This document shows, one piece after another, positions 39,436 to 48,773 of a DNA stretch of 64,000 nucleotides. The position numbers and the translations under genes were made by a program. Origin of the DNA: Nematocida parisii ERTm1. Its lineage: Eukaryota > Microsporidia. The notes below the pieces were generated by a model, which was given only the letters and a program-made list of their open reading frames with translations, was not told the origin of the DNA and ran no database searches. Location of the stretch: the NCBI RefSeq assembly GCF_000250985.1, contig NW_013524649.1, positions 474,841 through 538,840 of the forward strand, given 5' to 3'. The stretch's first letter is position 1. Each line of letters starts with the position of its first letter.

Positions 39436-40122
39436 ATGAGTGCTATAAGTCTTATGTGCAGTATAATACAGGTTATAAAGCCAAATAGTCTAATTTTAAC
39501 AGGAAAAGAAAGTGAATTAAGAGTATTTGGTACTAGCATTGTAGACATGCATTTATCAGTTAGTAAGTCTGGGATGTCTAGCAAACTAAAGCATACAGTA
39601 GAAGTAAGAACAAATGAGTTTTTTCGCCTATTAAAAGAGTGCAGGGTGTTTTCAGACATACACTTTACAGAGAATGACATGGCAACAATGAGCATAAAAC
39701 AGGAGGGATATACTCTACAGTTGGAGTGTATAGCAAAGGCTGTGGAGGAAATAGTGCCGCCAGGTCTTAATGCAGGCATAATTGTGGACTTGGATGGTAA
39801 GCTAATGAAAGAAATAGCCACAAAGGACTGTCATTCAATACAAATCACATTTAACTCAGCAGGCCTAGAGATAAAGGTTAATGGGCCTATAAAAGTACAT
39901 GCAGTACAAAAAACAGCCAATTATATCAAGAAAAAGGCCAAGCCATATGCATTTATTATGCCGGCAGATGGATTTGTGATTATATCTAAACTGTGCAAGC
40001 TGGATCCAAATAGAATTATTATAGGAGTACTAAATAATGTGTGTGTATTCTATATATATTTCACAGACATAACACTTATTTGCCACTTGGCAGGAACACT
40101 TCTTCAATTGAGTGAGTACTGA
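39436..40122 (+). CDS. Sliding-clamp-like protein (PCNA or 9-1-1 subunit), tentative
   Basis: The 228-aa protein has alternating amphipathic strands and short helices across its whole length. These include a repeated architecture of VRTNEFFRLLKECRVF (helix after a strand) in the first half and VDLDGKLMKEIATKDCHSIQ with IQITFNSAGLEIKVNG in the second. That pattern matches the two similar domains of PCNA-fold clamps, where PSxEFxxIxxDL is followed by I-x-x-S-x-x-G-V-x-F. The C-terminus lacks the acidic tail and the LAPKI block of true PCNA, so a Rad1/Hus1/Rad9-type checkpoint clamp is possible. No signal peptide. Confidence is limited by low similarity. Confidence 0.4.
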   Translation: MSAISLMCSIIQVIKPNSLILTGKESELRVFGTSIVDMHLSVSKSGMSSKLKHTVEVRTNEFFRLLKECRVFSDIHFTENDMATMSIKQEGYTLQLECIAKAVEEIVPPGLNAGIIVDLDGKLMKEIATKDCHSIQITFNSAGLEIKVNGPIKVHAVQKTANYIKKKAKPYAFIMPADGFVIISKLCKLDPNRIIIGVLNNVCVFYIYFTDITLICHLAGTLLQLSEY

Positions 40123-40426
40123 TATAGACTGAGGATGCGTTAGTATTCAGAGTATATAAACTTTTATGTGTATTTAAGTTCAACTATATACATGTAAATA
40201 TGTAGGAATATATATATCTCTATAGAGGGATTTCTTCTGAATATAGTATTAGAAAGGCATTAAGTAGTAATGAATGGAGAGTGATATAAGTTAGAAAACA
40301 TTCATTTCAGTTATAATGGCCTCCGTAAAAAGTGTGATACAACTCGAATTCATTCGCGATTAAACGGAAAACAGGAGATAAATTACGGAATAATAAACAT
40401 TAGGCGGCCTCCTTGTCAAGGGGAAA
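40123..40426. other. Spacer with a small GC-rich stem-forming segment
   Basis: About 305 bp. The segment 40317-40420 is richer in GC than its surroundings, and TCCGTAA at 40322-40328 can pair with TTACGGA at 40383-40389. It lies directly upstream of the LRR gene. This could be a small RNA or a 5' leader; no family is recognised. Confidence 0.3.
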
Positions 40427-41908
40427 ATGACAGAAAGTATCGCGGTATTTATATGCACAGTTATAGTCATATGCACCATATTTTGGGTGTGGCACATGCA
40501 CATAAAACACTATAATCGGGTAAAATGCACAATTGTACTCAACGATCTAGAAAGAAATATAAAGTTAGATATAAATATAAATAACGCTTTTAAAGAAATG
40601 CAGATGGTTTCTGAAAGAAACAGTTGGGTTATTGCCACTGTAAAAAGCTGTAATAGCATTCCCAAGAAACGCTTTATTCAAATACTACAGGCACTTAAAC
40701 AGCTTAAAATAGAAGAATTAAGAATAGAAGAGATGGAGATTGACTTAGAACATGCTTGGATAGATGAGATAAAAACATTAAAAAGCATTTCTCTGCACAA
40801 CTCAAGGATATCCCCTGTTCTAATATATGAAATTAGCAGATTGCCTAATATAGAATCATTAAAGATATCAGGAGAGTCGTCTATTTGGGATAGAGGAGAT
40901 ATTGTACAACTGTCCATAAACGATACAATACGATCAATTGTAGTACAGAATGTAAGAAAAGGGCTTATGGAAGGCTTATTTCAAAGTGTTTTTTTTGCAT
41001 CTGTTAGAAGTATTAGTCTAAATAGATCGAATGTTGAATTGGTTGAGCTATTTAGATCTACCAACACAGAAAGCATTCGTAAAATAGACATAGCAAATGA
41101 AAAAATAAGGTATTCAGACAGATTAATATTACAGCGATTTACAAATCTAGAAATTCTTTCAGTTACACAGACTAAAGTATGCACTGCCGGGATAAATCTA
41201 TCGGAGAATCCAGAAATTCTAAGATTTAATCAGTTATGGCAGTTTAAAATAGACAAAGGTATTTATTATAGTCTTTTCTATAACACACTCTTAGAAACGT
41301 CTGAAAGCAACTTTCATTTACTTATAAATCATCCAGAAGACAACTGTTCTATTGAATACATTCCTATTATAAACAATCTCTCTAGATTATTCTGCAGGGC
41401 TAGGTCTCATAATGTTCTTCAAATACGCGTGGCAAGTCTACCAACCGCAGGCACAGATACGAGCCAGATGCAATGCATAGGCCAGAGCATGCACAAAAGC
41501 TTGCCATTTATAAAGGACACGCAAATAGAGCATCTTCTTGTTACATTTAATACAGATATGTGCCAAGAGAAAATACAGAATGTATTAGAAACTATCGTAT
41601 TTCAGACACAGGCTTACCACCCAGAAAAAATCTCTATATATTTCAAATACACTAGCACACTAAGCAAACTTTATATTGATTCTCTGGTAAGTAATGAAAG
41701 ACACTGCTCTCTTAAAGAAGTAACACTAAACAATATAATTGTATTAGATGAATCTATTTCTTCTGAATGCAATGAATCTTCAACAAGCATGCCAAGTAAC
41801 AATGCGCCAGTTTCTTTGTCTATGAAATACGCACCAAAGAAAGCAGACGAGCACCCATGGCAGATGAATTTCTATTCAAATGAAATTACTTCATCTATCA
41901 ATTCTTAA
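40427..41908 (+). CDS. Membrane-anchored leucine-rich repeat-like protein
   Basis: The 493-aa protein begins with one hydrophobic segment at about residues 4-24 (IAVFICTVIVICTIFWVW), best read as a signal anchor. From residue 80 to 300 there are irregular leucine-rich repeats (LKIEELRIEEM, LKSISLHNSRI, IESLKISGESS, VRSISLNRSNV, LEILSVTQTKV), each about 22-28 residues. The C-terminal third keeps beta-strand spacing (IEHLLVTFN, KISIYFKYTS, LKEVTLNNIIV) and ends Ser/Asn-rich. LRR proteins with an N-terminal leader are common as presumed secreted or surface proteins in microsporidia; host contact is inference. It converges on the LSm gene with a 33-bp gap. Confidence 0.65.
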   Translation: MTESIAVFICTVIVICTIFWVWHMHIKHYNRVKCTIVLNDLERNIKLDININNAFKEMQMVSERNSWVIATVKSCNSIPKKRFIQILQALKQLKIEELRIEEMEIDLEHAWIDEIKTLKSISLHNSRISPVLIYEISRLPNIESLKISGESSIWDRGDIVQLSINDTIRSIVVQNVRKGLMEGLFQSVFFASVRSISLNRSNVELVELFRSTNTESIRKIDIANEKIRYSDRLILQRFTNLEILSVTQTKVCTAGINLSENPEILRFNQLWQFKIDKGIYYSLFYNTLLETSESNFHLLINHPEDNCSIEYIPIINNLSRLFCRARSHNVLQIRVASLPTAGTDTSQMQCIGQSMHKSLPFIKDTQIEHLLVTFNTDMCQEKIQNVLETIVFQTQAYHPEKISIYFKYTSTLSKLYIDSLVSNERHCSLKEVTLNNIIVLDESISSECNESSTSMPSNNAPVSLSMKYAPKKADEHPWQMNFYSNEITSSINS

Positions 41909-41941
41909 AAACGTAGAATAAATAAAATGAAATATCTAAAT

Positions 41942-42154
41942 CTAATTTGCTACTCTTTCCATATATGCTACTGTGGTGCCATTAAGTATTGTTGTTCCCA
42001 TCTTTTCCTTGGTGTGCCAGCACAGTAAATCTTCAAAAAGAATATTTACATTGGAATCATAGCTTATAAACTTTCCCGTATACACTTTTCCCGTCCTTAA
42101 AACAACTCTAACAGATTTTCCTTTGCTCTCCTCTATCCACTCAACTGGCTGCAT
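41942..42154 (-). CDS. Sm/LSm-family RNA-binding protein
   Basis: The 70-aa protein has the Sm fold in order: Sm1 motif GKSVRVVLRTGKVYTGKFISYDSNVNILFEDL, seen in pieces as VRVVLRTGKVYTG and DSNVNILFE, and Sm2 as TILNGTTVAYMERV. Family members assemble as hexa- or heptameric rings that bind U-rich RNA in splicing, mRNA decay or snRNA stability. Sm2 lacks the usual Arg-Gly (NGTT instead of RGxx), so which ring it joins cannot be read. It is extremely compact. A second Sm-like gene lies at 48774-48989. Confidence 0.75.
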   Translation of the reverse strand: MQPVEWIEESKGKSVRVVLRTGKVYTGKFISYDSNVNILFEDLLCWHTKEKMGTTILNGTTVAYMERVAN

Positions 42155-42769
42155 AAAAAATTACAAGAAAGAGAAATATTATTATAAGACACTTAAATAA
42201 TTTAAGAAACTGTTTGTAATCAAGCAATTAAACAAAAATTGTTAGAAGAACGTTGGACCTATTAAATAATTAACAAGCGGTTTTAGTACCTTCTGGTGTA
42301 TGTTGCAATTTATAGCACATTTGTCTATAAAGCAAAAGTGACTCTAATTGCAAGGGGATAAAAATAAATATAAATTTATAGCTTTGCTTACGGAAACAGG
42401 TATGTATTCCTAGCAGGAAATAAAAAGTACATTTAAGTTATTTCTAATTATTAGATTGTTCTCTATATTCATCTATTTCATTTATATAGCAGAGAATTTC
42501 TCTGTTAATAATCTGAAGCATGACCCGAAATGCATTATATTTCAATAAATACTATGCTAAGAACTCATCCATTTATTGTTTTATTTAAAATAACCATGGC
42601 AAATTGCATTCAGATCCCAGAAATGCCGAGCGCGTCTCATTTTTAGGTGTGTAATGCGTGATAAGAGTATCTTTCTTGTATTTTATTAAAACCAGCCGGT
42701 TTTTGTTCTAAATGCCTATTGTAAAAATAAACCAAACCCCTGTTAGATGTTTTGCGAAATAGAACGCCT
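42155..42769. other. Spacer between minus-strand genes with one CCCGAAA motif
   Basis: About 615 bp without a gene. ACCCGAAAT occurs at 42523-42531. The part around 42600-42660 is a little richer in GC and could hide a small RNA, but no family could be assigned. Confidence 0.4.
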
Positions 42770-43252
42770 TTATTCCAAAAGAAAAAATACCATAATAAAA
42801 AACAAAAGGAAAATCATATAAAGAATTTTTGTAAGCAGGCACTGTTTACCATAAATATTTCTTCTATATTCCATTCCTTGCATGTGAAAGATCCTCAGCT
42901 CTTCCGAGTATCCAAAATTAGCGTATACGGAGTTCTTCTTGCATGTTTTTTTTACTTCTGCTGGCTTTGGAAAGAAGCCTTCGCTGTGCTGTTTTCCCTT
43001 AGAGTATATTGGTATTACAGTGGAGAGACTGCAAAGGGTTTTGCAAACAGGACAAATGCTTGATTTCTCTCCCCATCCACTAATACATCCCCAGCAAAAT
43101 AGATGGCCACATCTGGTTACAACAGGTATTTCTACCTCACACATACATATACTACAATCAAAATCAACTTTTCTTGCAATCTTCTCTATAGCAATTTCTT
43201 TTTCCATCCTCCTTAAGTTATTCTCTCCTATAAATTCTCTTTGACCAATCAT
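42770..43252 (-). CDS. ER-anchored RING-finger E3 ligase, RNF5/Rma1-like
   Basis: A C3HC4 RING lies near the N-terminus (CSICMCEVEIPVVTRCGHLF, then CWGC and CPVCKTL), with the conserved Trp after the sixth ligand. One hydrophobic tail segment at the C-terminus (ILYMIFLLFFIMVFFLLE) anchors it. This is the layout of RNF5/RNF185/Rma1, ER tail-anchored ligases in protein quality control. The ATG at 43250-43252 overlaps the upstream gene's TGA by one base (TGATG); an inner ATG at 43205-43207 starts right before the RING and is equally plausible. A PEX10-like ligase is unlikely without peroxisomes. Confidence 0.75.
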   Translation of the reverse strand: MIGQREFIGENNLRRMEKEIAIEKIARKVDFDCSICMCEVEIPVVTRCGHLFCWGCISGWGEKSSICPVCKTLCSLSTVIPIYSKGKQHSEGFFPKPAEVKKTCKKNSVYANFGYSEELRIFHMQGMEYRRNIYGKQCLLTKILYMIFLLFFIMVFFLLE

Positions 43253-44343
43253 CACTCTTTACTGTAGCACACGCTTAAAGCCTCCATAGCGTGGAATCGA
43301 ACATCCTCACTGGTCTTTGAGGAAAGTATTTCAAAAAGCACTAGATGAATATCCATCTGTCGTATTATTCCAACTGACTCTGGGTACACTTCAATTATTC
43401 TATATATGTCATTTGCTGCTATCCAAATATTATTCTGGTTCTCTGACTTTAGAAAGCGTTTTAAAGACTTGATTATATCAGCCCGCTTAAGAATAAGAGT
43501 ATCCAGGTTTGTTTTCCAGAACTCTATGCTAAAGTGGTACGGATATGGCTGCAGCTCACCACTCTGCAGCTCCTCCAAGTACGAGTCAAATGTAGAAATG
43601 TTTTGGGACAGCTTGAAATACCGCTCTCGGCAATACTTTAAGTCATTTTGCTCTTCTGGATCATCTTTGTTTCCCTTATTAGAAATCACAGAAAGAAGTG
43701 CTTCGATTTTCTGGAATGTCCCATAGTTGTATTTTTCTGTGTACTTCAAATAATTCTTTATAATCCCCAATGAGACACGCTGCTCTTTCTCTTTGCTGTC
43801 TTTTGATATAAAGGAGAGCATGTAGAACATGGGAGACAGACTGAGTGCATCTAATGCCTTTTTAGAAAAAGTAAGCATCCAGAGCAGCATAAGCCCCTGG
43901 TACTTGCACGTTCTTTTTGTACATACATTCAATATTGCAGTGATTAGCTCATTGTTCTTTGCTATTTCTTCCTTTATAGGGTCTTCTTCAAATAAACTCA
44001 TTGAGATTCTTTTAGATTGATAGTCTAGAGTGCACAGGCGCTGCAGAAATATTAGAATCTGCTCTGTTTTTTTGCTGTCTGGCTCTTCTTTAATCGTGTC
44101 TGCAACTATTTTATAGTATTCTTCACTTCCCTGGTTCATGTAGCGGTATGCTCTGGTGAGCAGCTGGAGAGCTTTCAAAGAAATTAGTAAGTCGCTTGAC
44201 TCACTCAGCTCTAAAAGCTCTTTGACAATCTCTTTGTTAGTTAGCTGGCATGTGGCCAAACCACCTAGCTCTAATAGAGTACTGCGCACTTCGTCGCAGT
44301 TTCCCTTTTCTCTAAGCACACTTAGATACTTTTGAATGCTCAT
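43252..44343 (-). CDS. VMA13: V-type ATPase subunit H (Vma13)
   Basis: The 363-aa protein is an all-helical armadillo/HEAT-like fold. The C-terminal third has the family block FSIEFWKTNLDTLILKRA, then IWIAANDIYRIIEVYPES and SEDVRFHAMEALSVC, corresponding to HxSxFWxEN, AxxDIGxxV and VRYxAL in Vma13. Subunit H regulates the V1-Vo motor, silencing ATP hydrolysis when V1 is free, and is required for organelle acidification. Yeast Vma13 is 478 aa, so the N-terminal repeats are shortened. The stop TGA is at 43252-43254 and touches the downstream RING gene start. It diverges from the cyclin gene with a 53-bp gap. Confidence 0.85.
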   Translation of the reverse strand: MSIQKYLSVLREKGNCDEVRSTLLELGGLATCQLTNKEIVKELLELSESSDLLISLKALQLLTRAYRYMNQGSEEYYKIVADTIKEEPDSKKTEQILIFLQRLCTLDYQSKRISMSLFEEDPIKEEIAKNNELITAILNVCTKRTCKYQGLMLLWMLTFSKKALDALSLSPMFYMLSFISKDSKEKEQRVSLGIIKNYLKYTEKYNYGTFQKIEALLSVISNKGNKDDPEEQNDLKYCRERYFKLSQNISTFDSYLEELQSGELQPYPYHFSIEFWKTNLDTLILKRADIIKSLKRFLKSENQNNIWIAANDIYRIIEVYPESVGIIRQMDIHLVLFEILSSKTSEDVRFHAMEALSVCYSKE

Positions 44344-44396
44344 TTCTATTTCTTTTAAACAAAATTGATTTTCTTTTATTTGCCATTCATTCTCCT

Positions 44397-45275
44397 ATGA
44401 AAGTCAAAAGTAGCTTAGAAAGAATGGAAACTAAGAAGATGAAAAGGAAAGCGCTGGCAGAAATCCAAAACAACCCGGATAGAATCGTCAGAGGCTTTTT
44501 TGAACCAGAACAAGAGAAAGAAGACCCAAAATCTATAAAACCCTACACAAAGGATATTCTTTTGCATTATACAAAAGAAGAGAGCAAATACATGCCTTCG
44601 CCAGATTACATGTCATCACAGGAGGAAATTAAATGGGCAATGAGAACAGTTCTTATAGACTGGATTATAGACGTACACTACAAGCTTAACTTACTCCCAG
44701 AGACGCTGTACCTGTCAGTTAATTTAATTGATAGATTCTTAACACGGCGAGTTGTGAGTATAGGAAAGCTGCAGCTGGTAGGAGTGGCAGGCCTGTTGAT
44801 ATCCTCCAAATTTGAAGAAGTTGCTTCTCCCTCGGTTGAGACGTTTGTGGTGCTTACCGACAGAAGCTTTACAGAAAATGAAATACTCCGGGCAGAAAAG
44901 TACATGCTGCACTGCTTGGACTACAAGATAAGCTATCCGTCGCCGCTTAACTGGCTGAGGCAGTGTTCACAGGATGAAGAGGTTGAAAAGCTTGCAACGG
45001 TCATTCTAGACTCTACGCTGCCAGAAGAGGCATTTTTAGTGTATACCCCCTCTATTATAGGGTCATCTGCAGCGTACATAGCAAGAGATGTTTTATACGG
45101 CAATAGTGATGATTTTAATGAATTTCATCGGTTCACACCCCATGATTTAGGAGATCTGTCCAGTTGTATATGCGAGGTTAAAAAATACCTAGAAAAGCCT
45201 ATTCTCCACAGCTCTATCTTTAAAAAGCACAGCACCTCACTTACTAAGCATTTGAGCATCCGCCGTAGTAAATAG
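44397..45275 (+). CDS. B-type cyclin
   Basis: The 292-aa protein has both cyclin boxes. The first opens EIKWAMRTVLIDWIIDVHYK, the MRxILxDWLxEV signature of mitotic cyclins, followed by LLPETLYLSVNLIDRFL and LQLVGVAGLLISSKFEE. The second is in residues ~190-270 (ATVILDSTLPEEAFLVYTPS). The N-terminus is short; no obvious RxxL destruction box is placed before the first box, although KRKALAEIQNN is near. B cyclins bind Cdk1 to drive mitosis. A separate CDK gene lies 2.4 kb away at 47712-48524, but it looks more like a Pho85/CDK5 kinase. Confidence 0.9.
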   Translation: MKVKSSLERMETKKMKRKALAEIQNNPDRIVRGFFEPEQEKEDPKSIKPYTKDILLHYTKEESKYMPSPDYMSSQEEIKWAMRTVLIDWIIDVHYKLNLLPETLYLSVNLIDRFLTRRVVSIGKLQLVGVAGLLISSKFEEVASPSVETFVVLTDRSFTENEILRAEKYMLHCLDYKISYPSPLNWLRQCSQDEEVEKLATVILDSTLPEEAFLVYTPSIIGSSAAYIARDVLYGNSDDFNEFHRFTPHDLGDLSSCICEVKKYLEKPILHSSIFKKHSTSLTKHLSIRRSK

Positions 45276-46062
45276 ATGTAATCACGTGCAGCTGTATAGT
45301 TCTTAATTAGAGTTGTATGGTGCCTAAGTAATAATTAATCCTAAGAGTTTGTGCTCTCCAATCAGATATTAAAATAGAATATTATTTGTTTCATATTTCA
45401 CTCCTTTTATCTTCTCCTAAGGCGATCCGCCACAACTTTTGATAAATATTTTTGAGAGAGTCTTTCTGGATTGGGAATCACGACATTATAAAGAATAAAT
45501 CTGTCACTATTTATACTTTTGTTTGCAGTTTTGTTTTATTAAATTAAAGCTATAAATAGATAAAGGAAATTTAAAATTTTTTAATAAATGAGCAGGGCTT
45601 TGAATTATTGAATATCTCTAAGTATAACCTGAAAGGGAAATTGGTCTTAATACACAAGAAAGCGCAGAGAATATATTAGATGTAAAAGAAGAAATATTTT
45701 AATTTATTTTTAGACTAAAGTATTAGCATATTTACTATTATTATATATTAGTGCGGTTGTTATAAGAATATTATTAGAATGTGCATTAAAACTAAAGAAT
45801 ATCTGAATTCTCTGACTATTTTTAGTAGAATGCATATATTAAGTAATTTACCATAAATAGAGAATGTTATTAGCAATGTTTATGTTATTTACAGGATAAG
45901 AGAGCCTGAAATATAAAAGTGTAAACTAGTGCTAAGTATGCAGATGTATTAATAATTATATAGAGATGTTGTATTTGTTGGATACTATTATTATGGGAAT
46001 ATTTAAGAATTTGAGTGGGATTGAATTGGTTTTATAATAATTTATTTGGGTTATCTAAGTGG
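45276..46062. other. AT-rich convergent spacer
   Basis: About 790 bp between convergent genes and without any gene. A short palindrome-like GGCGATCCGCC near 45421-45431 stands out against the AT background. No RNA gene recognised. Confidence 0.45.
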
Positions 46063-47446
46063 CTATCTCTTTGTTTTAAATACTCTTTCCAGTCCTTTCT
46101 TTAAGTAGTGCTTTTTTGTGTATAAGAGCTCTTCTTTTGTTTTTTTGCTCTCTTCTTCTTTTTTCTGTTCCTTTTTCTCATTTTTATACCAATCGTAGTT
46201 GACTTCTGAATCTATAATGTAGTTGTCTGGTACAGTGTGGTTGTGCTCATTAAATGAAAATGGATCGTTTCCTGGCACTGGATGAACATATTTAATTGTT
46301 CCCTTGATGTATTCCTTTATTACCATCTTAATAAGCTTTCCTTCTTCTGCACACCCTGTTGCTTTCTTAAGATAATATAAGTAATTTTCTTCAATTGTTC
46401 GTCTGGAGTCATTTACAAACTCAATTATCTTTGTAAGATAGCAGAGCTTTCTTATTCCTATTCTTTCAACTATTAGCTTTAATACAGTCTTTTATGTCCC
46501 TGGTGTGGTCAAGCGAAAGAATTCCATTAAGAAGCAGGTCTTGCTTTTCCGCTACAAACGTGGGGAAGACCAATCCTGGGCAGTCACATATAACCATTGA
46601 GTCCAACTGCAGTGTCTGCACGTTCTTTGTCTTTCCGGGAACAATGCTGGTTTTTACCACCTGTTTTTTAAACAGAGAGTTGATTGTAGAACTTTTACCG
46701 ACGTTCGGATACCCAATCATTCCTATCTTCTTCACACCGTCTTTTAATAGAGAATCCCACACACGAAGAAGCTCATCTGACCGGTCCTCCACCGCCGAGT
46801 AGAAAAAGTGCTCTATGCGCTTCTCTGTAAAATACTCGCTCCACATGCTCTTCTGCTTGTCTGTTAGCAGATCAGATTTGTTTAGAAGAAGATAATGTTT
46901 TTTAGTTGGCGCAATCTTAACTATATCCTCGGTGTAAAATAGCAAAGGATTCCTTGCATCAACAATTTGTACAATCAAATCATTCTGTTCTACTGTAAAC
47001 CAAAGCTGCCGCCATACATTAATGTTTCTTTCATACGGCGTAATTGATCCTTTGTTGTTTAAAAGTGCATTCATATTTAGCTTCCATTGGTTAAACGCCT
47101 TTCTTTCTTCATTCTTGTAATCTTCTCTGTCAACCGTCTCTCTTGGTTTCTGGGGTATTTTGATTCCCTCTTTTCCCTCCACCATTGTAAGCGCTTTTAT
47201 TGACGTGTTCTGCGAAAAGTCGTACTCAATTATTTCTGCGGCTTCAACCAGGGAGTCAACCTCTGTGGTTTCCAAAACACTTTTCAATGATTTGTTCTCT
47301 TTTTGTGGCTTGTTCATTCTTTTGTCCTTAATTACCATTCGGCCCCATTCGTACTTGGTCTTCATGAAAAATGGAAAACATCTGAAAAAGTTTTTAATCC
47401 CGAAATACCACGTAACGGAAGCCCATCTTAACAAAATATGCTTCAT
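46063..47446 (-). CDS. LSG1: Circularly permuted GTPase Lsg1 of 60S export, frameshifted
   Basis: The long frame (47446-46466) and a second frame ending at 46063 make one protein of about 460 aa. Circular permutation is clear: NKSD (G4, residues 189-192) precedes GYPNVGKSS (G1, 244-252) and DCPG (G3, 288-291). The block SITPYERNINVWRQLWF is diagnostic of Lsg1. The tail EYIKGTIKYVHPVPGNDPF is its conserved C-terminus. The frames join where TTT at 46478-46480 (AAA on the coding strand) would be two bases. Lsg1 releases Nmd3 from cytoplasmic pre-60S particles and is essential in yeast. The first ~25 residues may be spacer: a CCCGAAA motif lies within them at 47399-47406, and an ATG at 47363-47365 (MKTKYEWGR) is a better start. 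Confidence 0.88.
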
Positions 47447-47583
47447 ATATTAATTGCATATAAATACACAGAGATCGCTGTTCACTCTCTCTTTCCAGTA
47501 TATTAATAGTGCTGTTATATAGAAAGGCCTATATATACATCTTATACTAAGAATATCGCCTGAATTTTTATAAACACAAACTG

Positions 47584-47590
47584 CCCGAAA
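47584..47590 (-). promoter_or_regulatory. TTTCGGGC motif upstream of LSG1
   Basis: TTTCGGG on the minus strand lies about 137 nt before the long frame's ATG and about 220 nt before the preferred inner ATG. It is another copy of the window's recurrent motif; regulatory role is inference. Confidence 0.3.
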
Positions 47591-47711
47591 TACAACTTGA
47601 AATGCCAAATGCAGAGGCGAATTAAATTTATTCTAAATAGATTTATCCGTCCTTGCAGAATTTACTTACTATTTACTCCTATCATAATGTTTATGTGTTA
47701 TTTTTGTCTGG

Positions 47712-48524
47712 CTATTCAATTTGATTGAGATAATTCAATGCTTCTTGTGCGGTAATTCTCTTCTCTGGCATCTCTTTTAAGCATTCAAATATCAGCCCAG
47801 AATATATTGGATCATGTTTTGCATGTATTTTTAGCAAATACTCCATCTGGTTGCTGCCCTGTAAGTCAATGTACCGAGATATTTTGACTAGCTGGTCTTG
47901 TTTGTCTGTGCCCGAGAATAATGCATTGCCTGTTAGTATTTCACTTATTATACAGCCCACACTCCAAATGTCAATCGAATACCCATATACCTTAACCCCC
48001 TTTAATAATTCAGGCGACCTGTACCATAGAGTCACCACCTCTGATGAGTACGATGGCATTTTAATTTCCAGGCTGCGCGCCAGACCAAAGTCTGCTATTT
48101 TCATACATTCATTTTTATCTACAAGAATGTTCTGCGGCTTTAGATCTCGATGAACAATCTGCTGGCTGTGTAAGTACGCAACCCCTTCTATCAACTGCTT
48201 AATTAGCCCTTTATGACTAAAGGGCACTCCTGAGAGAAGCAGTTTTTTCAAGTCAGTGTCTATATATGACAGCACAATCACTAGCTCTAATTCACTGTGT
48301 AATATGTCTTGGATAGATAGAATGTTTTTGTGCGACAGCCCTTTCATTATCGATATTTCTCTTAATGCTGTGTTTGGCATTCCCTCCTCCTCAGACAGTT
48401 TAATAATTTTCAAGGCAACTTTAGTTTTGTTAATTTTGTCATACCCCTCATAGACCATTGAATATGTTCCATACCCCAATAAGTCTCTCCGAACAAATCT
48501 ATCCATAAAACTTTTAAAACACAT
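47712..48524 (-). CDS. Cyclin-dependent kinase, Pho85/CDK5-like
   Basis: The 270-aa protein is a complete, compact protein kinase: Gly loop GYGTYS, VALK with the catalytic Lys, the EEGMPNTALREI helix in place of PSTAIRE, HRDLKPQN with the catalytic Asp, and DFG. The activation loop reads YSSEVVTLWYRSPELL. As in Pho85/CDK5 it carries Ser rather than the CAK-phosphorylated Thr of Cdk1. An inner ATG at 48506 (MDRFVRRDLLGYG) may be the real start. Pho85-type kinases pair with several cyclins to sense phosphate and regulate polarity and division. The nearby B cyclin (44397) is not proof of partnership. The kinase lacks extensions outside the domain. Confidence 0.9.
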   Translation of the reverse strand: MCFKSFMDRFVRRDLLGYGTYSMVYEGYDKINKTKVALKIIKLSEEEGMPNTALREISIMKGLSHKNILSIQDILHSELELVIVLSYIDTDLKKLLLSGVPFSHKGLIKQLIEGVAYLHSQQIVHRDLKPQNILVDKNECMKIADFGLARSLEIKMPSYSSEVVTLWYRSPELLKGVKVYGYSIDIWSVGCIISEILTGNALFSGTDKQDQLVKISRYIDLQGSNQMEYLLKIHAKHDPIYSGLIFECLKEMPEKRITAQEALNYLNQIE

Positions 48525-48641
48525 TGAAGTATATTAAATAATACAAATGGTAAATAACCCAAATTTTTGCCTATTTCTAAAATACAGCAGCTATTCTCTG
48601 TGCATTCTATATAGATATAGCTCTATTTGACCAGAAAATTC

Positions 48642-48651
48642 TAACCCGAAA
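48642..48651 (-). promoter_or_regulatory. TTTCGGGTTA motif upstream of the CDK gene
   Basis: On the minus strand a TTTCGGGTTA-type word lies about 120-145 nt ahead of the CDK start, and a weaker copy (ATTTCGAGTT) follows at 48658-48667. Paired copies in a short 250-bp spacer are suggestive of a promoter element. Confidence 0.35.
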
Positions 48652-48773
48652 TATTCTAACTCGAAATTTACATTTCTTATATTATTTACATCATGCATCT
48701 GTAAATATAACAGCGAATTGCACTTTTTTTGTATTACAATCCAAGAAGCATGATTTGAAACATATTCTAAAAT

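Noticed and set aside
45417-45490. GC-rich word GGCGATCCGCC followed by a possible stem, considered as an RNA gene or LTR remnant
   Set aside because: Too short and without a second matching end; similarity to LTR words is limited to a few bases.
23727-46480. Euplotes-like programmed +1 frameshifting at stop codons as an explanation for broken genes
   Set aside because: Sec31 and Lsg1 fit a +1 shift, but Trm2 and the A-run genes need the other direction, so one stop-codon mechanism does not explain all.
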